Source of the DNA: JBEKYD01 sp049509915
GTDB taxonomy: Bacteria > Acidobacteriota > Terriglobia > Bryobacterales > Bryobacteraceae
Assembly (NCBI GenBank): GCA_049509915.1
Contig: JBEKZL010000354.1
Coordinates: 1-12,408, forward strand
Direction: 5' to 3'
Length of the DNA stretch: 12,408 bases
Positions 7,041 through 12,408 of the stretch are shown here, one piece after another. Position 1 is the stretch's first letter. Every line of letters begins with the position of its first letter. The notes under the pieces were generated by a model. The model saw only the letters and a list, made by a program, of their open reading frames with translations, ran no database searches and was not told where the DNA came from. A program made the position numbers and the translations under genes.

Positions 7041-7091
7041 AAATTCCACTGGCGTTGCAAATAACTATAGTAGAAGACCTCACATTTGGAA

Positions 7092-7097
7092 TATAAT
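7092..7097 (+). promoter_or_regulatory. Probable -10 element of the cytochrome promoter
   Basis: A perfect TATAAT lies in an unusually AT-rich stretch (about 7041-7150), 57 bp before the cytochrome start. No good -35 box exists at 16-18 bp (AGTAGA or TAGTAG), so the call rests on the -10 and base composition. The gene's ribosome-binding site is AGGAG at 7141-7145, 8 nt before the ATG. Confidence 0.45.
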
Positions 7098-7153
7098 CAG
7101 ACCTGAATAGCCGATATAAGGCGATTTTCTTCTTAGAAACAGGAGTTTTCACG

Positions 7154-8965
7154 ATGGGGGTCTGCAGGAACCAACGACTTCGCAGGGCGCTAGCTGGTCT
7201 TCCGGCACTGGCGCTGATGGCTGTGGTCGCCACGACCACATTGAGTGCGCAAACCGTTCTGGCGCCGCGCCTGGTAGTGCGCGCGCTGACAAACGGCGAC
7301 ATCTCCTCTTATAAGCTACCGTCCACGACGCAGCTTTCTGGCGGATTAAATACGGTAGCGTTGGGCGAGCCGCTGTATTTAGAGGTACAGGTCGATATCA
7401 GCTACTCGGCCAGCCAGATTTCCCCGGTCGTCTGGACCTTGACCACCAAGCCGGCGACTTCAACAGCCGCGCTAGTGGCGAGTCCGCTAGGGTCGAACGT
7501 TCCCATTGCCGAGCCGTCGGACCGGCTGGCGTATCAGGTGGCTGGACGGCAACTGCTGAAGCCGGACGTGCATGGAGTTTACGTCGTAAGCGCCACGGTC
7601 GCGGCAGGCAGCGCCGGGTCGACGACGGTGGCGCAAACGTACATCGCGGGCACGTATGTCGGCATATCCGCATGCAAGACCTGCCATAGCGGCGGACTCG
7701 CGGCGGTGATGGTGCCGTCGTGGTCGCAGACCGCTCACGCCAGCCTGTTCACCAACGGAGTCAACGGCGTCGAAGGCACCGGTTATAGCGCGAACTGCAT
7801 TTCCTGCCACACGGTGGGCTACGACGCCAACTCGACAGTGCAGGATGGCGGATTCTCGGCCCTGGCCGCGCAATTGGGCTGGAAATTCCCCAGCGTCCTG
7901 CAGCCGGGCAACTTCGCCGCCATGCCGGCCGCGTTACAGAACGTGTCCAACATTCAGTGCGAGAACTGTCACGGACCCGGCAGCGAGCATGCCAACTACG
8001 GCGGCGACACGGTCGCCATTTCGGTACCCACCAATACCGGGGCGTGCAGCCAGTGCCACGACGAGCCAAGCCACCACATTAAGAGCGCCGCGTGGGCCAA
8101 CTCCATGCACGCTGTGACCACCACCGATCCGGCCGGTAACGCCACCTGCGTCGGTTGCCACACCGGCACCGCCTTCATCGCCAGGATGAATGGCGCCACC
8201 ATCACCGACACGACGTATCATTCCATCGATTGCTACACCTGCCACGAGCCGCACGGGTTGACCGCGCCCTCCACCGCTACGCACCTGATCCGGAATATGA
8301 AGTCGGCGACCCTGGGCAATGGAGTGCAGGTCACCACCGCCGGAGAGGGAATCCTCTGCATGCAGTGCCACCAGGCCCGCGTCAATGCCGCGACCTACGT
8401 GGATGGCACGGCCGGAAGCGCCCACTATGGCCCGCACGAAGGTCCGCAAGCCGACATGCTGATGGGCACCAACGGCTACACCTACGGAACAAACATTCCC
8501 AGTTCCGCGCACCAGTACGTGGTCCAAAACACCTGCGTCGACTGCCACATGCAGACCGTGGCCTCGACCGATCCGGCGTTCCTGAATGCCGGCGACCACA
8601 CCTTCAAGACAACCTACGCGCCAACCGGGAAGGCCGCCGAAGATCTGGTGGCTGCCTGCCAAACCTGCCACGGGCCTGAGATCACCAGCTTCGACTTCCC
8701 GTTATTCGACTATAACGGCGACGGCGTGATCAATGGCGTGCAGAGCGAGGTGCAGTCTCTGATGGACCAGCTTTCCACCATGCTGCCGCCCAATAACTCG
8801 GTGAAATCAGCGCTCACCATCGATTCCACCTGGACAAAGTCGCAGCTCGAAGCGGCATACAACTGGCAGTTCGTCAATAACGACGGCAGCCGTGGGATCC
8901 ACAACACGGCATACGCGGTGGGGCTGCTGAAGGCCTCCATCGCCAACCTGCAAAGCCAGAAGTAA
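7154..8965 (+). CDS. Secreted nonaheme c-type cytochrome
   Basis: The 603-residue protein has a Sec signal peptide (RRALAGLPALALMAVVATTT, probable cut after LSA), so it matures outside the cytoplasmic membrane, where c-hemes are attached. Nine CXXCH sites occur at about residues 174, 215, 269, 298, 332, 360, 402, 461 and 502 (CKTCH, CISCH, CENCH, CSQCH, CVGCH, CYTCH, CMQCH, CVDCH, CQTCH). Motif spacing and phrases such as CENCHGPGSEHANYGGD resemble the cytochrome c554-like multiheme group. Residues 35-165 are a heme-free beta-rich region, and DYNGDGVING near 519 looks like an EF-hand/dockerin-type calcium loop. It presumably carries electrons in the periplasm or at the cell surface. No porin, quinol oxidase or terminal reductase gene is adjacent. 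AGGAG 8 nt before ATG 7154 fixes the start. Confidence 0.93.
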   Translation: MGVCRNQRLRRALAGLPALALMAVVATTTLSAQTVLAPRLVVRALTNGDISSYKLPSTTQLSGGLNTVALGEPLYLEVQVDISYSASQISPVVWTLTTKPATSTAALVASPLGSNVPIAEPSDRLAYQVAGRQLLKPDVHGVYVVSATVAAGSAGSTTVAQTYIAGTYVGISACKTCHSGGLAAVMVPSWSQTAHASLFTNGVNGVEGTGYSANCISCHTVGYDANSTVQDGGFSALAAQLGWKFPSVLQPGNFAAMPAALQNVSNIQCENCHGPGSEHANYGGDTVAISVPTNTGACSQCHDEPSHHIKSAAWANSMHAVTTTDPAGNATCVGCHTGTAFIARMNGATITDTTYHSIDCYTCHEPHGLTAPSTATHLIRNMKSATLGNGVQVTTAGEGILCMQCHQARVNAATYVDGTAGSAHYGPHEGPQADMLMGTNGYTYGTNIPSSAHQYVVQNTCVDCHMQTVASTDPAFLNAGDHTFKTTYAPTGKAAEDLVAACQTCHGPEITSFDFPLFDYNGDGVINGVQSEVQSLMDQLSTMLPPNNSVKSALTIDSTWTKSQLEAAYNWQFVNNDGSRGIHNTAYAVGLLKASIANLQSQK

Positions 8966-8978
8966 CAGCGGCTGCGAC

Positions 8979-9017
8979 GGGCGTGACTCCATAGGTAGGG
9001 CGCACGGAGTTACGCCC
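8979..9017 (+). terminator. Strong hairpin after the cytochrome gene, possible terminator
   Basis: GGGCGTGACTCC (8979-8990) and GGAGTTACGCCC (9006-9017) form a 12-bp stem with one G·T pair around a 15-nt loop, starting 14 nt after the stop codon. There is no T-tract, so it may serve as an mRNA-stabilising 3' structure or a Rho-assisted end rather than a classical intrinsic terminator. Confidence 0.5.
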
Positions 9018-9143
9018 ACGCGGCGCGCGAAGGCCATTCGGGTTTGGCGGTTGGGCAGGGCTGGCTGCGCGGCGCCGCAAACTGAGCTGTTAGTTTTCGA
9101 TAAGCCTCTCTTACGGCCCTTCAACGCACCGAGGAGCTAGACT

Positions 9144-9176
9144 ATGGAATTAGCTGGCCCGGTAACTTGCCCGTAA
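9144..9176 (+). other. Ten-codon ORF with good ribosome-binding site; likely displaced 5' end of the next gene
   Basis: GAGGAG at 9131-9136 lies 7 nt before ATG 9144, which opens MELAGPVTCP and stops at TAA 9174. Removing one T of 9167-9168 would fuse it to the following frame as MELAGPVT-ARNRSTSRGQW, leading straight into the membrane segment of the downstream ORF. The alternative is a genuine leader peptide. Confidence 0.4.
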
Positions 9177-9207
9177 CCGCTCGACTTCACGCGGACAGTG
9201 GCGGATC

Positions 9208-10116
9208 TTGGCACTGCTGGCGGGCACTCTCGTTGTGACGGGAACGGTAGTGTACCGACACTGCTGGCGAGTGTCCACGCTCAACACGTACGGGATGCCG
9301 GTCATCGCGCCAAAGCGGCCGGTGGCGCACCTGGGGCCCGGCGCTCTTGTCGTCGACGCGACGGCCATGGCGGTCGTTGACCAGGCAATCATCGTTGGAG
9401 CCGAAGAGTTTACAGACAAGGCGGTCGAAAGGCGGGGAAGGGCTTTTTTGCGCGAGTTCGGACCCCACCGAGGGCTGAGAAGGTTAACAATTGGAACATC
9501 TGAACAGGCGATCCGGCTCGCCCTGTTCAAGCCTTGGCCGCGCCCGCCAGTCCATGCGGAGGCCCTTGGCTCCAACACGCCGACCAGCGATTACGCGCCT
9601 GATTTCTACCATGCGGTCCAAGAAATCAAGACACTGAAGCTACCGCGGGAACCGATCGCTCGCGTTCTCGCGGTCGGTACCGCGGCAGTGCTCACGATCC
9701 GAAATAATGGCCGGTTCACAGAAAGACTCCTCACTGGTTCGTCCGACCCCACTGCGACCCTTCAGAACGGCGTTTCTTACCGGCTTCTGCACTTCGCACT
9801 CACGTTACCGGGTCCGGTACTGAAGCCGGACGATTACGTAACCGAACTGTTCTTTGAGGCCAAACCCGTGTTGTCCGTCGCCAGTGCCGCGGCGCTGACG
9901 CGTAGGTGGAAGTCGATGGCGCATGGTGGGCAGGTCGGTGTAGATGTTCGTAGGGATGCCTTCTTTCCCGCCACCTGGGAGTTTCCAGCCGTGCTGCCGT
10001 TCCTCAATGTGACAGGTGTTCCCTCCCTGTTTCAGTACCTAACGGGCGGGAGCCTACATTGCGATCAGGTCTCGGATCGACCCGTTGGCTGTTCTGGCGA
10101 GAGCTTTCGTCCCTAG
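9208..10116 (+). CDS. Unrecognised protein with N-terminal membrane anchor
   Basis: I do not recognise this family. The frame from TTG 9208 encodes 302 residues. It begins with a hydrophobic segment (ALLAGTLVVTGTVVY), and basic residues precede it if the frame is read back to 9169. The rest is predicted outside the membrane or in the cytoplasm. It has a central stretch (SDYAPDFYHAVQEIKTLKLP) and a beta-rich middle (ARVLAVGTAAVLTIRNNGRF), and no catalytic motif that I can name. The last 30 or so residues, after FPAVLPFLNVTGVPSLFQYL, look less protein-like, so the 3' end may also be altered. The TTG has no ribosome-binding site. The good one at 9131-9136 serves an ATG in another frame, which suggests a frameshift near 9167. 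It stands alone between the cytochrome and the BrnTA module. Confidence 0.5.
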   Translation: MALLAGTLVVTGTVVYRHCWRVSTLNTYGMPVIAPKRPVAHLGPGALVVDATAMAVVDQAIIVGAEEFTDKAVERRGRAFLREFGPHRGLRRLTIGTSEQAIRLALFKPWPRPPVHAEALGSNTPTSDYAPDFYHAVQEIKTLKLPREPIARVLAVGTAAVLTIRNNGRFTERLLTGSSDPTATLQNGVSYRLLHFALTLPGPVLKPDDYVTELFFEAKPVLSVASAAALTRRWKSMAHGGQVGVDVRRDAFFPATWEFPAVLPFLNVTGVPSLFQYLTGGSLHCDQVSDRPVGCSGESFRP

Positions 10117-10313
10117 GTCTCTGACTGCATGATTCTGTGCGCTAGCGTGAAACCACTCCCTTACGGTCGTGGGTCGTAACCGAGCCGCGCGCGTCAGCAA
10201 GCGGTCGCTGATTGGTACCGGATCTCCCGGTCATGGTACTAGTAAGTGGGCCTTCATCCCACTGAGTCCCTCAAGACATGAGCGGCCGGCCGAATGGAAG
10301 GGGCGGTGCCCGG
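10117..10313. other. Intergenic region between convergent genes
   Basis: No gene was seen. AGTGGG (10245-10250) pairs with CCCACT (10258-10263) around a 7-nt loop, and a 5-bp stem (ACCGG/CCGGT) precedes it near 10217-10231. Neither has a T-tract. They may end transcripts from either side. Confidence 0.35.
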
Positions 10314-10601
10314 CTACGCCCGCTGGCGCTCCTTCTCCAGTCTCTCGGCCAGGAACACTTTTAGCAGGGACTGATAGGGTACGTCCCGCTTGTTGGCCAG
10401 CACTTTGAGGTCCTCGATCATGTGGACCGGCAGCCGCAGGGAAATGGTCCGCAGGGTGGGCTTCAGGTTTGGAAACTTGCGGCGCTCGGCGGACCGCCAG
10501 TCGATGAACTCCGTCGAATCGTGGGTCGCCCAGAACTCGCGCTCCTCATTTTCGGAGTGAAACTCAGGCACCGGCTTCCTTTTCGTGCTTGGCATAGGCA
10601 T
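10314..10601 (-). CDS. brnA: BrnA-family antitoxin (ribbon-helix-helix)
   Basis: The 95-residue product has the BrnA/CopG-antitoxin layout. An acidic toxin-binding N-terminal part comes first (FHSENEEREFWATHDSTEFI, then DWRSAERRKFPNLKPT). A C-terminal ribbon-helix-helix DNA-binding domain follows (RTISLRLPVHMIEDLKVLAN, then YQSLLKVFLAERLEKER). It should neutralise BrnT and, with it, repress the operon. ATG 10601 gives MPMPSTKRK. ATG 10595 is the better start because GAGAAAGGG ends directly before the first ATG and six bases before the second. The gene overlaps the 3' end of brnT by 32-38 nt, the usual toxin-first order of this system. Confidence 0.9.
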   Translation of the reverse strand: MPMPSTKRKPVPEFHSENEEREFWATHDSTEFIDWRSAERRKFPNLKPTLRTISLRLPVHMIEDLKVLANKRDVPYQSLLKVFLAERLEKERQRA

Positions 10602-10887
10602 CCCTTTCTCGTCGATTCATGTCCCGGACGGAGATTACGCGCACAAGAGATCGGCGGATGGTGAACGCCACGAACAGGCATCGCCCGCCGCCGGTCTGCC
10701 CCAGCGCGTAGTATCTTTTTTCCCTCCGGGAGTGCCGGGTATCGCTGCGCACCACCAGGGGCTCGTTGAAGAAGACGTCCTCAGCCTCTTCGGGGCTGAC
10801 TCGATGCCGCTCCCAGTTCTTGTGCTCATTCGCTTCGTCCCATTCAAAGCCGGAACAGCCATCGAGAAGATCGCCCGGTTCCGCCAC
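10564..10887 (-). CDS. brnT: BrnT-family toxin
   Basis: The protein shows the BrnT fold phrases: FEWDEANEHKNWERHRVSPE, EAEDVFFNEPLVVRSDTRHS, REKRYYALGQTGGGRCLFVA and VISVRDMNRRERDAY. BrnT toxins are RelE-like ribonucleases that stop translation. The frame is open from a TTG at 10923, but that codon lies in the predicted -35 box. I prefer GTG 10887, giving 107 residues, about 12 more than typical before FEWD. It has no Shine-Dalgarno sequence and sits about where transcription should begin, so translation may be leaderless. The downstream antitoxin gene overlaps its end. Confidence 0.88.
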   Translation of the reverse strand: MAEPGDLLDGCSGFEWDEANEHKNWERHRVSPEEAEDVFFNEPLVVRSDTRHSRREKRYYALGQTGGGRCLFVAFTIRRSLVRVISVRDMNRRERDAYAKHEKEAGA

Positions 10888-10894
10888 ATCATTA

Positions 10895-10923
10895 AGTATA
10901 TATCTGCCATATACATGAAGCAA
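10895..10923 (-). promoter_or_regulatory. brnTA promoter with overlapping operator-like palindrome
   Basis: On the minus strand, TTGCTT (10923-10918) and TATACT (10900-10895) are separated by exactly 17 nt. An inverted repeat, GTATAT/ATATAC (10896-10901 and 10909-10914, 7-nt centre), covers the -10 box and spacer. BrnA is known in other bacteria to repress its own operon by binding the promoter, and this palindrome is the obvious candidate site. Confidence 0.6.
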
Positions 10924-10956
10924 GGCGAGCCCCGCAACAACTGAAACTGCATATGG

Positions 10957-12144
10957 TCACTCCCTAGCGCTGGCCACCCGCGAAATCGCGTGCACCAGCT
11001 TGCGATAGGGCACGCCGCCGGGGATTTCCCAGTCGAGCCATTCGCCATCGCGCCAGCTCGAATAGAACCAGCGCGCCAATAGAGCCAGCGTCTCTTCGCG
11101 CTCCCGCACGGGGAGGCGCGCCGGCCCGAGCGCGTCGTAGATCTCGTGCAGCTTGGCATCGAGCGGAGCCGGCTTGCCTTCCTTCACCTCGAACGTCAGC
11201 CGCACCGGCGGTTGCGGGTGACCCTCCACCACGAACCACAATTCCACCGCGCCTGGTTCGACGGAACGTGTGACGGCTACGCCGCTCAACCGCTCGACGT
11301 CGCTGGCGAGTTCGTCGCGCAGTTTGAGAACGTCGCGCACTTTTTCGTAGCGTTTATGCAGGCGAGCGGCTTCTTCGAACTGCATCTGGTCGCTCAGCCG
11401 GTCGCGCGCGTGCGCAACGGAATCGAGCAGCGAATGTCCGCCGGTGTGCAGAAACTCGGTCACGCGCACCACTTCATGGCCGTACTCGGCGGGTCCGACG
11501 ATCTGCTGGCAGGGACGCAGGCACATTCCCATTTCGCCGTACATGCAGCCGGGGTGATCGGGCGAGGGATCGAGATCCTCCTGGCAGCGGCGCATCTGGT
11601 AGAGGTCCAGGAACTGGGATTCGAAACGCTCCGCCGAAGCGCGTGAGCGGAAGGGACCGAAGTAAAGCGCCCCCGAGCGCGACAGGTGGGTCGAGACCTG
11701 GCTGCGCGGAAACTCGTTCGAAAGCACCAGCTTCAAATACGGCGGCAGGCGCAGCTTCATCAGCTCGCGATAGGTCTCGGGAAAATGCTGGCGCGCCAGG
11801 CGGTAGAACAGTAGGCTGGATTCGAGCGCGGAGGCGGTGAACCAATACTCGATTCGCCGCGCCGTATGCCGCAGGTTGAGCAGGCGCGACGGGCGTTCGC
11901 GCTCCTTCAACAGGCGCAGCAGGCGGCGGCGCAGCACGCCAGTTTTGGAAAGATACGGCTCGCCTTCGGCGGGCCAAGCGAGAAAGACCGCCGGGCAGTT
12001 GGGCAGAGCCGCCAGGGCGGTGTCGAGCTCCGCCAGATCGGCGACGATGTCGATGTCACTGTTTAACTCCGGCTGATTCGAAAGCGTGGGGCAGGCGTTT
12101 CCGCCTGCCCGGGCCGGCGATGGGCAAGCTAAAGCATGCCCCAC
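10957..12144 (-). CDS. UvrC-like protein with degenerate GIY-YIG domain
   Basis: Counted from GTG 12144 the frame has 395 residues, against about 600 for full UvrC. Residues 51-125 align with the GIY-YIG domain, but the signature is PAVFLAW...PYLSKTGVLRRRLLRLL, and the catalytic-Glu position of the ALLLE helix is Phe113 (LESSLLFYRLARQ). The following UvrC segment is well kept: LKLVLSNEFPRSQV, GALYFGPFRSRASAERF, and cysteines 187, 200, 208 and 212 (x12, x7, x3), matching the four iron-sulphur ligands of UvrC. A UVR motif (RDRLSDQMQFEEAARLHKRYEKV) lies at about 247-269. No RNase-H-like C-terminal nuclease domain is visible; the last 120 residues are unassigned. It may bind DNA or UvrB without cutting. 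The true start is unclear: GTG 12144 lies inside a REP-like element, and no ATG, GTG or TTG follows before the GIY-YIG core. Confidence 0.8.
   Translation of the reverse strand: MGHALACPSPARAGGNACPTLSNQPELNSDIDIVADLAELDTALAALPNCPAVFLAWPAEGEPYLSKTGVLRRRLLRLLKERERPSRLLNLRHTARRIEYWFTASALESSLLFYRLARQHFPETYRELMKLRLPPYLKLVLSNEFPRSQVSTHLSRSGALYFGPFRSRASAERFESQFLDLYQMRRCQEDLDPSPDHPGCMYGEMGMCLRPCQQIVGPAEYGHEVVRVTEFLHTGGHSLLDSVAHARDRLSDQMQFEEAARLHKRYEKVRDVLKLRDELASDVERLSGVAVTRSVEPGAVELWFVVEGHPQPPVRLTFEVKEGKPAPLDAKLHEIYDALGPARLPVREREETLALLARWFYSSWRDGEWLDWEIPGGVPYRKLVHAISRVASARE
12086..12144. repeat. 59-bp REP-like double-hairpin element
   Basis: GTGGGGCA (12086-12093) and TGCCCCAC (12137-12144) are exact inverted ends. 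Inside are two hairpins. A perfect 9-bp stem (GGGCAGGCG, 12089-12097, with CGCCTGCCC, 12102-12110) closes a 4-nt loop that reads GAAA in the minus transcript. An 8-bp stem with one mismatch (12122-12129 with 12134-12141) closes a TAAA loop. It sits 7 nt after the thrS stop and probably protects or ends that mRNA. The layout resembles bacterial REP/BIME repeats. Confidence 0.7.
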
Positions 12145-12151
12145 CCATTGC

Positions 12152-12408
12152 CTACTCCGTTACCGCCTTGCTCTCTATCAGCGCGCGAATCCCGGCCAGG
12201 AATTCCGCCGGGGTCTTGGCGCCCTGGTCGCCGTGTTTGCGGTTGCGCACGGCCACTTTGCCGTTCTCCTGCTCGCGGTCGCCGAGCACCAGCATGAAGG
12301 GGATTTTCTGCAACTGGGCGTCGCGGATTTTCAGGTTCACCTTTTCGTTGCGCTCATCCACGGAGGCGCGAATGCCGGCTGTTTCGAGCTGCTTCAAAAT
12401 GCCGCGGG
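12152..12408 (-). CDS. thrS: Threonyl-tRNA synthetase, C-terminal end, cut by the window edge
   Basis: The last 85 codons are present and match the anticodon-binding domain of class II threonyl-tRNA synthetase: GIRASVDERNEKVNLKIRDA, QLQKIPFMLVLGDREQENGK, VAVRNRKHGDQGAKTPAEF, ending ESKAVTE and TAG at 12152. The enzyme charges tRNA-Thr with threonine in the cytoplasm. The frame is open to the window edge, so the remaining 550 or so residues lie beyond it. The REP-like element begins 7 nt after the stop, and the UvrC-like gene follows in the same direction. Confidence 0.95.
   Translation of the reverse strand, partial: RGILKQLETAGIRASVDERNEKVNLKIRDAQLQKIPFMLVLGDREQENGKVAVRNRKHGDQGAKTPAEFLAGIRALIESKAVTE

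Noticed and set aside
7934..8671. 245-codon open frame on the minus strand within the cytochrome gene
   Set aside because: It is the shadow of a GC-rich gene with nine CXXCH motifs on the other strand, and its own translation shows no domain.
10888..10923. TTG 10923 as start of BrnT
   Set aside because: The codon is the predicted -35 box, and the extra residues do not match the family.
1..12408. CRISPR array, tRNA or rRNA genes, phage genes
   Set aside because: No regularly spaced direct repeats, cloverleaf or rRNA-like segments, or phage structural proteins were seen.

Overview
The window looks like the chromosome of a GC-rich soil bacterium, most likely an acidobacterium of the Solibacter/Bryobacter type. 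The reasons are the Tat-exported oxidoreductase and sugar-isomerase pair, the glycine/proline-rich inserts in those proteins, the HTH–SEC-C protein, and the GH2 and multiheme cytochrome genes. This assignment is inferred from gene content; there is no marker gene apart from a 3' piece of thrS.

Layout. Positions 1-782 (-) hold the 5' end of an exported GH2 glycosidase that runs off the left edge. A possible 19-codon leader ORF overlaps its start. Positions 1006-1514 (-) hold a small HTH–SEC-C gene broken by one frameshift. Positions 1770-2138 (+) encode a single-domain response regulator. Positions 2252-4794 (-) are a two-gene operon of a Tat-exported Gfo/Idh/MocA oxidoreductase followed by a Tat-exported xylose-isomerase-like protein. 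Together with the GH2 enzyme, these suggest extracytoplasmic carbohydrate processing.

Positions 4907-6575 are a decayed ISKra4-family insertion sequence. Matching 14-bp inverted repeats at both ends can be read directly. Its transposase carries a nonsense codon, an internal deletion and two single-base shifts; a further -1 shift falls on an A8 slippery run and may be programmed. The right end lies inside the 3' part of a patatin-like phospholipase gene, of which only a C-terminal piece survives (6576 to about 6988, -).

Positions 7154-8965 (+) encode a secreted nonaheme c-type cytochrome behind an AT-rich leader with a perfect TATAAT. A 12-bp-arm hairpin follows it. Positions 9144-10116 (+) hold an unrecognised membrane-anchored protein whose good ribosome-binding site and ATG are in the wrong frame for the main ORF. 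Positions 10314-10887 (-) are a BrnT/BrnA toxin-antitoxin operon with a recognisable promoter and an overlapping palindrome.

Positions 10957 to about 12144 (-) encode a short UvrC-like protein. It keeps the four iron-sulphur cysteines and the UVR motif, but its GIY-YIG nuclease signature is degenerate. A 59-bp double-hairpin, REP-like element (12086-12144) separates it from the 3' end of thrS (12152-12408, -).

I do not see a clear new multi-gene system. The points most worth a second look are the degenerate UvrC-like protein, the BrnTA promoter/operator arrangement, the possible programmed frameshift in the IS, the isolated nonaheme cytochrome, and the orphan gene after it.
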